Shown here: positions 55,321 through 64,000 of the stretch, in pieces
Numbering within the stretch: the stretch's first letter is position 1
Layout: each line of letters opens with the position of its first letter
Source of the DNA: Pseudevernia furfuracea
Taxonomy: Eukaryota; Ascomycota; Lecanoromycetes; Lecanorales; Parmeliaceae
Length of the DNA: 64,000 nucleotides
Reading direction: 5' to 3'
Assembly: GCA_022315425.1 (NCBI GenBank)
Contig: JAIUPT010000038.1
Coordinates: 1,612,001 to 1,676,000 of the forward strand
The notes under the pieces: generated by a model
Told to the model about the DNA's origin: nothing
Databases searched by the model: none
The model's input: the letters and a program-made list of their open reading frames with translations, nothing else
Translations under genes and position numbers: made by a program

Positions 55321-57628
55321 TCATATTGATTTGTTCCTCACCAGTGGGAGATTATCACTTTCCCTCCTCCGCTCCACAGTGTTGGCGTCGGCGATTGTTC
55401 GCCTCCCTAGCTCTATCATTTCCCTCTCTCGGTCCACCATTATCTTTCTTCTCTCAGCCTGGATCTTGTCCCGCAATTCATGAATTAATAATGGGCTGGG
55501 GCTCCTACTCCCGTGCGTCTTGCTCAGCCGCCGTCTCTGATGAGAACTATACGCTGCCTCATGATTCTCATTCTCTGAATCATCGTAGTGATGCCCCTGG
55601 GAGCCTCTTCTAATATTACTTTGGCCGTGCGGGCTGCGACTCGGAGAGCGGTCCTCATACTGGGCGTGATCCAGAGTCGCGGCCTCGGGTTGCGTTTCCC
55701 CGGATAACTCCGCCACTCTCGCTTTGATTCGCGTAACTCGGGATTCAATGGCTTTTGTCGTTAGCACCTGCGTTCTACAATATATGTATTATAAGACTTA
55801 CATTCCTCTTCATCGTCCGTCTTATCTTGGCTCACTCTTGAATCCTGCTCCTCACTTGTCCTTGCCGCTCTCTCAGCCGCATTCTTGCGTATCTGCGCCC
55901 AGCGATCTTCCTGTCCTGCATTCTCATTACCTGAGCCGCTGGGAGAGTCGTCCATGTTACCAGCGAAAATTGAGGTATCGAGACCAGTCTTTTCTTCTTC
56001 CGCTTCGACCGAAGACTCCCCGCTCTCGCTGTCGAGGGCGATACCATCTCTTTTGATAGGCATCCTGAAGAAGAGATCGTCATTACCGTCAGCGTTGTAA
56101 GGAGCAGTTTTCTGAAGAGTGAGCCTGTCGATGCTAAAAGAACTATGCTCGTCATCGTCTGCATCGTCCATCTCAGTCCTTGGCAAAGCGAATAATGCTA
56201 ACTCTTCCAAGTGGCGAGCTACGTGTTTTTCGTATTGCTTGGATGATGTCAAAGTCATGTTGCACAGAGGGCATGTCATGACTTCTCGACAGTGCTCTGA
56301 TAAAGGAGTGGCGTTAGCATACCCTTTTCAAGGACCATATTCGTAAGATAAGACAAGACAAGGGAAGGAGACCCATGATATGACACAAAGTTGAGTCGGT
56401 CAAATAAATCAGAATTCAGGGCAAGGACGAATGACCAATAGTATGGAACATGGCTAGATCTTCCAAACCAGCCAAGGATTTGGTGCAAGAAAAAAACAAG
56501 CCTATAGAGAAAGACTAAACTGGATGATGCCAACCAGTCAGAGAGCAGGGCCAGGAGGAATGAAGCCACTTCCAAGACATATCTCTAGGCTCATAATCAG
56601 GCTCAAAGAGATAATTGTTTACTTCGATACGTACCACTTGTTTCATGGAAATACCATTCATGGCGGCTATCGTATAGTCTGTCCGGCACGCTACAGTCAG
56701 AGAACGTGCATACATAAGGCTTGATATCCTTGAATATGTGCCGATTCCACGACCTAGTACTTTTGATGTCGATGAGGAAGAAACAGTAAGGACATTCGAA
56801 CGGCTTTCCTCCGATCGAGTCTTTGGGAGGAGGTGGTATGGTAATTCTGCCGCCGTCTATGAGGGAATTCGCATAAGACGTCTGAGACATGCCTGAATTT
56901 GACGAATTTTCGTCGAATTCAATATTGGGTGTCTTAAAATCAGTTGCGATGGTATCCGACATTGCACTCTCTGTCGCTGTCCTCTGGATTCCTTGAATTT
57001 CTTCGACTCCTTTCTGAAGCTTTTTATGATGCCGATCTCGATAGAAGAGATACTTTCGTCTACGGGTTATTGCACGTCCAAGTCGCTGGCTGAGCTGTTC
57101 TTCGGTCTCTGGATACAGATTGCGTACGTGCTCCTTGTCGTAAAACTCGAATTCCGTCTTGTCACCCATGCGAGAACCAACCAAAAGATCATGTTGAGCA
57201 GGTTTGCGGATGAGCATTGACAACTGGTACAAACAGTCGATTATATTGGTGACCTCTTCATGGAGCTGTTGAAGTTCGGTCGTAGAATCATCGCCGGGCC
57301 ATGCACCCAACGTTTCGCCCTCTTTAGAATCCTTTGTTGGGTTTTCGGAGAGCTCCTCAGAGATATCTTCGAGACTTTGCTCCAGGTCCCTAAGGAGTTT
57401 CGTAACCTGATTGCTGATGTGTGAAGCATCTCGTAGCCTGAAGTCAAGAGAGGATTGCCCTGTCTGATGAGCTCCAATATTTGCAACCCATACTCGTAAA
57501 CGGCCCAATTCGTCTCCCCACAAGGCAGAAGAGACTTCACGGTCATATTCAGGCTGCTCCACTTGTTCTAGAAGCTGGTTGAAGGACTTCAGGCAAGGTA
57601 TGAGTATGGCGCTGATCGAGGTCTCCAT
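55321..57628 (-). CDS. C2H2-type zinc-finger protein with helical N-terminal domain
   Basis: Member of a large fungal family of unknown function, often near NLR-type genes. Proposed exons in transcript order 57628-56635, 56296-55802 and 55751-55321, 639 aa. Residues ~1-110 are helical (AILIPCLKSFNQLLEQVEQP, ISNQVTKLLRDLEQSLEDIS). The finger block begins KPFECPYCFFLIDIKSTRSW, NRHIFKDIKPYVCTFSDC, YDSRHEWYFHE and continues after intron 1 as HCREVMTCPLCNMTLTSSKQ and YEKHVARHLEELALFALPR. The 335-base first intron is long, and the usual HRREWxC finger expected there is missing, so either an exon is hidden or the gene has lost that finger. The C-terminal exon is Arg/Glu-rich (IHELRDKIQAERRKIM). Intron 2 was placed by phase only. 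Confidence 0.68.
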
Positions 57629-57888
57629 GTTGACGACTGCTGAGGGTAAAGGCCCCTAGAACTGGGTAAAAAGGTGGATTGGAGGCCAGTCATACAGACT
57701 CTTTCAACAAACTCCCTCACTGTGACCTACTCGAGGTAAGGAGCCCCCGAAACCGCGCAGACGTCCGTACGGTCGCCAAGAAAATCCGTCTTTCAGCCTC
57801 GCTGATACTGTAGACCCCATCATTTCATTGGAAATTCAGACTGCACTCCATGCTTTGCTGCAAAAGCGGCAGCGCATGAAACGTTGAA
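57629..57888. other. Shared divergent promoter
   Basis: 260 bases separate the start codons of the C2H2 gene (minus) and the DUF7580 gene (plus). Confidence 0.5.
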
Positions 57889-59814
57889 ATGTCTGGTATC
57901 GAGGTAGCAGGCCTTGTGCTCGCTGTATTTCCAATCGTGGTCACCGGTTTGCAGCATTTCACCGAGGGTCTGCAGACCATCAAGAGTTGGAGACGATACC
58001 ATCGAGAACTAGCCAAATATGCGCGAACTCTTGAGACACAAAGAATTGTCTACATCAATACAATGGAAAGATTATTCGAGGGTATTATTCAGTCCGAAGA
58101 TGAGTTTGAAGCGTTCATGAAGGACCCAGGATCGACTCTATCCAATAATCCACATTACGAAGAACGGCTGAGCACACGCCTGGGCCGCTCATATGGCAAT
58201 TACAATAGAATCATGGCAGATATGTTGGATACTTTGAAGAAAGCTCGGAAGGAATTGGGCATAGATGAGAGTGAAAAGGTCCGTTTCGTTAACTATCTTC
58301 ATATACTTTCCTTAGTGGACAACGGTTCCACTAGCTAACGCCCTTACTTTACCCCCATCAGATCCTCTGGGATGACTACTCCTCACTCGAACGACAACTC
58401 AAGAGGCTGAAGCTTGCATTATCCAAGAACGTCTACGCAAATCTCCTCTCAGAAACCAAAGAAGCCAATCATGAGCTCAAAGAGTTCACCAAGGACAGCC
58501 AGGTCCTCGAATCCAGCAGAAAAAAGCGTCGCTCAAAGCGTCAACGGGTGGACTTTAAGCTTATCAGACGCCAGGCAAGAAGTCTCTACAACGTCATGGT
58601 CACAGGAAGATCGTGGAGATGTGGGTGTAGGAAGTATCATGTCGCCAGTTTGCGCTTGGAGCCAAGACCTTGGGAAGAGGACGTAGGAAAAGACAACGTT
58701 GCTGGGGCACCATGCTTAAAGTTTAGAGTCTTGATATCAAAATCATGTCCAAACGATGGCTCTGATGTCACATGGAAGTGGCGAGAGCTCGAGATTGAGC
58801 CAGTGGAGACGTATGATTGTTCAACGACTGGTCTTGACATTGACGCTCAGGCAATGAGTATTGGTACACTGGCTCTTATTTCGTCGTATGTCGGAGCCCC
58901 ATGATCTACTGCCAGCTTCAGCTAATGACAATGTCAGTCCTCAACAGTCGTTATTCAAGCAGAAGGCCGTCAGTTTTGCAATCCCTCCACCTGCCAAATC
59001 CATCTGTTTTCCTACTGCGACAGAGCCCTCTCATACCGGAAGGGGCCCCATCGATGATATATGTACTGCGGTGTATGGACACTACAATGTCACACAGGGC
59101 ATAGGCTACCTCACAGACGAGACTTTCGGCGAACACCGACATAATGTATATCTTGTCGACGAGGAGATTCGACCAGGGGTGGATCCCCAGTCGCTCGAAT
59201 CTCTTCTGCAGGTTTCGAGACAACGAGGTCCAGGCTTCAACCTCAGTCGCCGAGATCGCTTGTACATCGCTGTTACCTTGGCTTCCAGCGTACTTCAGTT
59301 GGATGGAACCTCGTGGCTGAAGAGGCAATGGAGAAGTGGCGACATCCTCTTCTTACCTCTGGACGACCAGAAAACATTGACGTCAAAAATCGACTTTACT
59401 CATCCGTATGTATCGTGGAAGGTTTCTCCAGAGGATGTAAATACAGCCTTAGTCGCAGAAGCGAGTCGAATTACGATTGCCGCTCGGATCCCAAGTGAGG
59501 TCCTTTTTGTGCTTGGCATTACGCTCACTGAGCTCTGCTTTGGGCAGAACATATACGACATGCGGGTAGAGGAGGATGTTGACGCAACGGAGATCCTGAC
59601 CAATTTCAATACTGCCGCGCGTCTCATCGATTACGTGTACAATGAGAGTGGAACTAGGTATGGCGACGTCATCCGGAGGTGCTTGAAGTGCCCTCCTGAT
59701 GTCCGGGACGCCAACCTTGATAATGAGGAGTTCGAAGAAGCCGTGTTCGAGTCTATTGTTACACCGCTCAGACAGGACTTTGAAGACTTCAATGGCGGGT
59801 CACGGATTAGATGA
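57889..59814 (+). CDS. DUF7580-domain protein with helical N-terminal domain
   Basis: Fungal family of unknown function, frequently found in het- or NLR-rich regions. Exons 57889-58278, 58362-58857 and 58922-59814 give 592 aa; intron 1 has a GTCCGT donor. The N-terminus SGIEVAGLVLAVFPIVVTGL is a hydrophobic helix followed by a helical bundle-like region (FTEGLQTIKSWRRYHRELAK), typical of fungal helical effector-type N-termini. The C-terminal DUF7580 domain shows IGYLTDETF, RDRLYIAVTLASSVLQLDGT, SWLKRQWRSGDILFLPL, LFVLGITLTELCFGQNIY, YGDVIRRCLKCP and NEEFEEAVFESIVTPL, in the order known for the family and similar to a degenerate kinase-like fold. The intron-2 acceptor could also lie six bases upstream. 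Confidence 0.82.
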
Positions 59815-60085
59815 TGCTCCACGGAGGTCTAAACCAAAGGCTCTGGACGGCAAGCCGTATACCGTTCCACCCAATAGCTTTGGCTGCAATGTCAAGCGCA
59901 GCCTGCTCCGCAACTGGCTCCGCAGCAGCTTTTGCGGCATCTTCAAGGTCCTGTTTTAACGAACTAGATTCGAGCTTGAAGTCGGCGCAGCAATAGCCCT
60001 GGAGGCCTCCGTGACAGTCTTGGTCGCCTTTCTTAATATGCTGGTTGGTGTTCGTAGTGAGCTCGCTCCTCGGCTTGCTCCCCAA
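59807..60085 (-). pseudogene. Possible fragment of a GH18 chitinase C-terminal region
   Basis: Minus-strand frame reading DQDCHGGLQGYCCADFKL, then DLEDAAKAAAEPVAEQAALD and IAAKA. The CxGGxQxYCC motif followed by an Ala-rich helix ending AAKA is seen near the C-terminus of fungal killer-toxin-like (subgroup C) chitinases. Sequence after AAKA is unrelated, and the 5' side (60165-60086) is only partly open. The fragment overlaps the 3' end of the convergent DUF7580 gene by eight bases. Assignment is tentative. Confidence 0.35.
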
Positions 60086-60261
60086 GATAAGGAAGAATCA
60101 TGTATTTGTGCAGTCGACAGAGGCATTGAGGCTGCTTTGTCATCCTGTACAAGATATACTTGCAAGGTTACTTTATCAATGAAAATAGTTTTGCGAGTTA
60201 TGATTTACGGGTCAAATCTACTCTAAAGGTAGAAGACGAGGCGAGAGCGCATAGACTGAAG

Positions 60262-60774
60262 ATGGAGCGAGAAGCCGAGCTTCGAAGGACTCGAGAACTG
60301 CGCGACAGAATGGCCAAAGCCCAGAAGGAAAGGGCTGAACGGGCAGCGAAAGAAGCTCGCGAAGCTCAAGCGACACGAGAGGCACGGGAGGCACAGGAGC
60401 GTGCACGGATGGCGGCGGCGGCGGAGAGACGCCGGAGGGAAGAAGCAGAGCGAGCGCAAGCAACACGATTAGCAGAAGAGGCGGCCCGAAAGGCCAAACA
60501 GGCACGGAACGATCGGTCTGAACGGGTAACGAAGAGTACTTGCCGACATGATAGGTTCTGGCCGAAGGTAGAGGGGAGTCACCTCTGTACCAACTGTCAC
60601 GCTATGCAGAGGCGCTTTGCATTCCAGTGTCCCGGCTGCAACATGGTAGCTTGTGCGAGCTGCCGGCAAAGTCTGCGAGGTGAGAAACGAAAGAGTGGTG
60701 TTTCTGGCCGGCGATACGGTTCTGCCGGCAATGATGCTTACGGTGACGAGTTTCCTTTCTATGATTATGACTGA
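60262..60774 (+). CDS. Coiled-coil protein with C-terminal zinc-ribbon
   Basis: At least 170 aa. An Arg/Glu/Ala-rich coiled coil (RRTRELRDRMAKAQKERAER) covers ~residues 1-95. A compact Cys-rich module follows: CRHDRFWPKVEGSHLCTNCH, AMQRRFAFQCPGCNMVACAS and CRQSLRGEKRK, with spacing of a zinc-binding domain seen in other fungal hypothetical proteins. The C-terminus is Gly/Tyr/Asp-rich. The frame is open to 60160 without an ATG and the sequence there still looks coding (SFASYDLRVKSTLKVEDEAR), so an upstream exon probably exists; 60262 is merely the first in-frame ATG. Function unknown. Confidence 0.65.
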   Translation: MEREAELRRTRELRDRMAKAQKERAERAAKEAREAQATREAREAQERARMAAAAERRRREEAERAQATRLAEEAARKAKQARNDRSERVTKSTCRHDRFWPKVEGSHLCTNCHAMQRRFAFQCPGCNMVACASCRQSLRGEKRKSGVSGRRYGSAGNDAYGDEFPFYDYD

Positions 60775-61375
60775 AAAGTAGATGGACCGAGAATAATCTA
60801 TGAAAAGATGTACAAAATAGAATATGCACTACTGCTTCCGTACCCTTGTATCTCGGTCTTCACCTAGAAGACACGATAAATATACGGAGGTACCCCCGGA
60901 AGTCGCGCGGCTTTAGCGAGTGACCTACTTTTCAATATGTGAGATCCCGTATGTTATCGTGTACCGTATCTTGAAAAACATTCGTATGATACTGCGGACG
61001 CGTGAGGGTTATTAGTAACCGGGTCCAGGAGCGCGACGCTTTTGAGATGGTGTCCACGCATGGTTGTCCAAGCTCCGCCCGATCTTCCGGCTTTCCGTTC
61101 AAACATAACAATCTAAAGTGGCAGTGTCATGAAGACATTCCTCCATGGAGCTCTCTCATCTCGAGAGAGTACCCTGAGTAGCCGAGCCGACTCTTCTCTC
61201 TCTCAGTATACATACATTCCAAAGCGTGCCTACACACATCTTCGAAATTACGAAATCGTTCAATCCATTAGATTCATTAGCGAGACTCTAACCTGTCCCT
61301 ATCCGCACGCGCACCGATCTCCCTCCCTGCACCGATATTACCCTATACGAGGCGCATGGTCCTCTTTTGACCGTT
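60775..61375. other. Intergenic, convergent 3' flanks
   Basis: About 600 bases; no supportable gene. Confidence 0.5.
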
Positions 61376-62698
61376 TCAAACATCTTGCACCACGTCCGAT
61401 GCCTTTGTACGAGCCACCTCCATCTCCGTTCCATTATCCCCGAGGATCGCGAATCCCCCGCTCCCCGTGTTCCGCCATTCCACCGGGCCACAATCGCTCC
61501 GTCTCTCGGGTGGCACGCTGTTCTTTGGATGCGCAGTCGAACCTCCGGACGCACTCTTGGCGAAGCCTTTGGAGGCGAGATATTCGTAGAAAGGTTTCAA
61601 GGCGGGGGTACAGCTGCATATGAGTCCGGTGTTGACCTCCAAGACCCTATTGAGATCGTCAATCGCGCTGAGCACAAGGTGGAGAAAACGGGGGACTCGC
61701 ATCCAGAGTAAATTGTGACCGTCCCACCAGGTTTTGTCGGCCGCGTAGAACTTGTGGACTAGGATGCTGTAACGAATGGTGGCAATCACGAAGGCTCTGT
61801 GTGGCTGTTAAGAACGGTGCCACGGAATGGCCGCACTGAAGGGGGGTACTTGCATGGCTCCACTCATGAAGACAAGGGTGAGGCCTAGCTTCCCTTTTCG
61901 AGATAGTTGCAAGCGCCAGACCATTGGTAGAGGTAGTACGGCGATGAAGAGGTCAGATATGAAGTTCAATGAACCATAGGCAAGGCCTACTTCCGTAGAG
62001 ACAATGCAGTGGCCCCAATGTTTGTCGATCGGAGTGCAGCCGAATAACTGTGTCAAAAGATTGCTGAAGAGGTAGCCGAAGACGAAGAACATGACTGTCC
62101 AGGTGGAATATCTGAAATTCTTATTCACGCCAAAGATGCGGATGTAGAGAAGAAGGATGGTGGTTTTGTAGCCGAACAAGGTGATGAGGTAGATGATTGA
62201 GGATATAAAATTCCACTGGTAAGGTAAGATTTGTCAGTCAAGTCAAAACAACAGCCCAGAGTCTCGTACCTCGTTGAACGCAATGTAGCGAACGGGCGAC
62301 ATGTCGGCGGTATGCCAGCCAAAGCCATAATTCGTTCCTGGACTCTGGTGAGCAATACAGACTTGCAAAAGAGGGACGACATGCATACCCAATGCAACAA
62401 GAACACTGTAAGCTATGCAAAAGAGCTGCTCGAACCGCATGAGCAGGGCTGCCAAAAGTAAAGGCTATCATGAAGAAGTATGTACCCAAGTAACTAAGGC
62501 AGCATCTATGACGTGTGAGAGCGAGGCCACAAGGAGACGGAGACGGGGTAGCTTACAGTCATCCCAGCTCACCGAGTGACTAATGAATGTTCTGGTCCAA
62601 ACACGGATCGCCACAAACAGGCTAGAGAGGATGGGAGAAACAATGCAAACGACGACAATGGCATGTTGCTGGCTCGAGGGATCAGTATTAATAACCAT
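61376..62698 (-). CDS. Fungal rhodopsin-domain integral membrane protein
   Basis: Seven-helix fungal family (rhodopsin domain, SAT4-like), mostly uncharacterised. Proposed exons in transcript order 62698-62557, 62448-62389, 62337-62270, 62215-61850 and 61804-61376 give 354 aa, family length. Visible: VCIVSPILSSLFVAIRVWTR and SWDD at TM1-loop, LVALGTNYGFGWHTADM, WNFISSIIYLITLFGYKTTI, LLLYIRIFGVNKNFRYSTW, FGCTPIDKHWGHC, the hallmark DLFIAVLPLPMVWRLQLSRK, GKLGLTLVFMSGAM, then WWDGHNLLW. After it EVNTGLICSCTPALKPF is the conserved last helix (VExNxGIIxxCLP-like). Small exons 2 and 3 were placed by phase and motif; the first intron (108 bases) is the least certain. Confidence 0.82.
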
Positions 62699-64000
62699 TG
62701 TTGAGGGCGGAGCGGATAGTTCACGGCCACATCGGAAAATAATAAGGAATAGTGAGGAACCCGAGTAGCTAGCTGAGAAGGCTCGGCGACAATACAACCA
62801 TTATGAGAGCGCTTTCTGGTCTTATGCAACTTCCCAGCACAAGGCTGGGAGAGAAAGGTGGGGAGTAGAACCAGATCGCAAAGCGTACGTGTTTGACAGA
62901 GGAGTTTTGTCGATCATGCATGTAGAGGCTTTGTCGGGGTGCGGACACGGAGCAGCAATTGGCGTCTGACTGGCCATGTGGGTGAAATGATTCGCCTAAT
63001 CTTAGCGGTCCAATGACCAGGAAAAGAAAGTGGAAGAAAGTGGATAAAGGCAACAGACTTGTTCTTTTGCAATAATTTGCATGGAAACGCTATGGGTTGT
63101 GTGTAAAGACAGGATAGTGTGTGATAGGGCATGTCGAGAGTACTCGATTGTACACATTCGAAAACACTGCAGCAGGGGAGGCTTGGCTTCATTGCTGCAG
63201 CAATTGGGACTCGCTCCGGAAGCATGTGACACAGAAGTACTCCGTAGACAGCCTGTCATTGGAAACAGCGTAGAGGCTAACTTTACTTCTTTTTATAGCG
63301 ACGACGACTTTGGATTGTGTGATGAGATGGGACAGACTGGAAGATGGGATTGCGGAGAGGTTATGTCCTTTTGCTCTTTCGCTCTTTTGTTCTTTTGCAT
63401 CAGTCCATGCAGCTGTCACTCAAAAATATCCGTGTCTCGTGTCTCGTGTCTCGTGTCTCGTGTCTCGGAACGGGAGAGGAACACTCCCTCTCAATAGCGT
63501 GGACCCTTAAAATTAAATTACACAAGTTTTGAAAGTTACGTCGTAGCCTTGTACTCGCACACCTTAAGGCTCGGGGGAGGCGGTGGTGGAACGGTTACTT
63601 CCGTGCCGCTAGCTAGCTAGCTCTCTCTGCCCATTTTGAATTTTCGCTTATGTGCACAGCCCTTTGGAGCCTCGTCCCTTCCAGGCATCCATTCGAATTT
63701 TCTACTTCGTCCCTTATGTGCGTCCATCTCGTCCGTCATAGTGCATAGAAATCACAATACTGTCACCCACACCGGCCTTGAGCCGAGCCAATCCGACAAT
63801 CATTCTGACGAGCACGAGGATGGAAACAGCGTTGAAAATCGAAATCAAAACAAGGTGCTGACATTGATGTCTGCTGTCACCTCGGATTTTTCTTCTCACT
63901 CATCAGTCAGCTACTTTGTGATTAGAATTTTTGTCCTGCTCATTACACCGGAAAATAGCGAGCAGCTAGACACTCGGTTCAGTGCGTGTACTGACCATCA
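62699..64000. other. 1.3 kb without a supportable gene
   Basis: 5' flank of the rhodopsin-domain gene and beyond. Contains a heptamer microsatellite (separate entry) and a short CTAG repeat at ~63610-63622. Frames on both strands are short and without domains. Confidence 0.55.
63432..63466 (+). repeat. Heptamer microsatellite (GTGTCTC)5
   Basis: Five perfect consecutive copies of GTGTCTC. Confidence 0.95.

Overview
This window is nuclear DNA of a filamentous ascomycete (Pezizomycotina). The evidence is short GT-AG introns of about 48-65 bases with CTAAC/CTAAT-like branch sites, typical fungal housekeeping genes (TIM9, PGC1, GPI11, REI1, SEC66, NPL4, separase, mitochondrial bL31m), a NIS1-type secreted effector, a fungal rhodopsin-domain protein, and transposon remnants with C-to-T/G-to-A decay resembling repeat-induced point mutation (RIP). 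The class cannot be fixed from sequence alone. All gene models were spliced by hand by choosing donor/acceptor pairs that keep frame and family motifs.

Layout. 0.7-3.7 kb: a Ser/Thr-rich GPI-type surface protein and a NIS1-like effector. 4.3-8.6 kb: a RhoGAP protein divergent from TIM9. 8.6-11.7 kb: no confident gene, but a degenerate ~45-base periodic tract. 11.7-14.4 kb: PGC1-like phospholipase and a ubiquitin-like/AN1 zinc-finger fusion. 15.3-19.8 kb: a decayed FAD monooxygenase beside a 3.3-kb decayed element with terminal inverted repeats (TIRs). 19.9-20.8 kb: GPI11.

21.4-28.4 kb is the most interesting part: a multi-spanning membrane protein, a gasdermin-like protein (RCD-1/HET-Q1 type), a small single-pass membrane protein, and a TPR-subtilisin protease with a complete catalytic set. 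In Podospora anserina a subtilisin-like protease (HET-Q2) activates a gasdermin-like protein (HET-Q1) by cleavage, so this looks like a protease-activated pore-forming cell-death locus with a TPR sensor region on the protease.

28.7-46.2 kb is mostly housekeeping: class II aldolase-like protein, REI1, SEC66, NPL4, S-formylglutathione hydrolase (with an in-frame stop codon), separase, a DUF5321 mitochondrial protein and bL31m. 46.2-48.6 kb is gene-free with degenerate repeats. 48.7-51.6 kb: a secreted Ser/Thr-rich protein with a Cys-rich C-terminus and an esterase with a frameshift. 52.5-54.9 kb: a long-armed foldback element carrying a younger nested 1.24-kb TIR element. 55.3-60.8 kb: a divergent pair (C2H2 protein and DUF7580 protein with helical N-termini), a chitinase-like fragment and a coiled-coil/zinc-ribbon protein. 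61.4-62.7 kb: a rhodopsin-domain membrane protein. The last 1.3 kb has no gene that can be supported.
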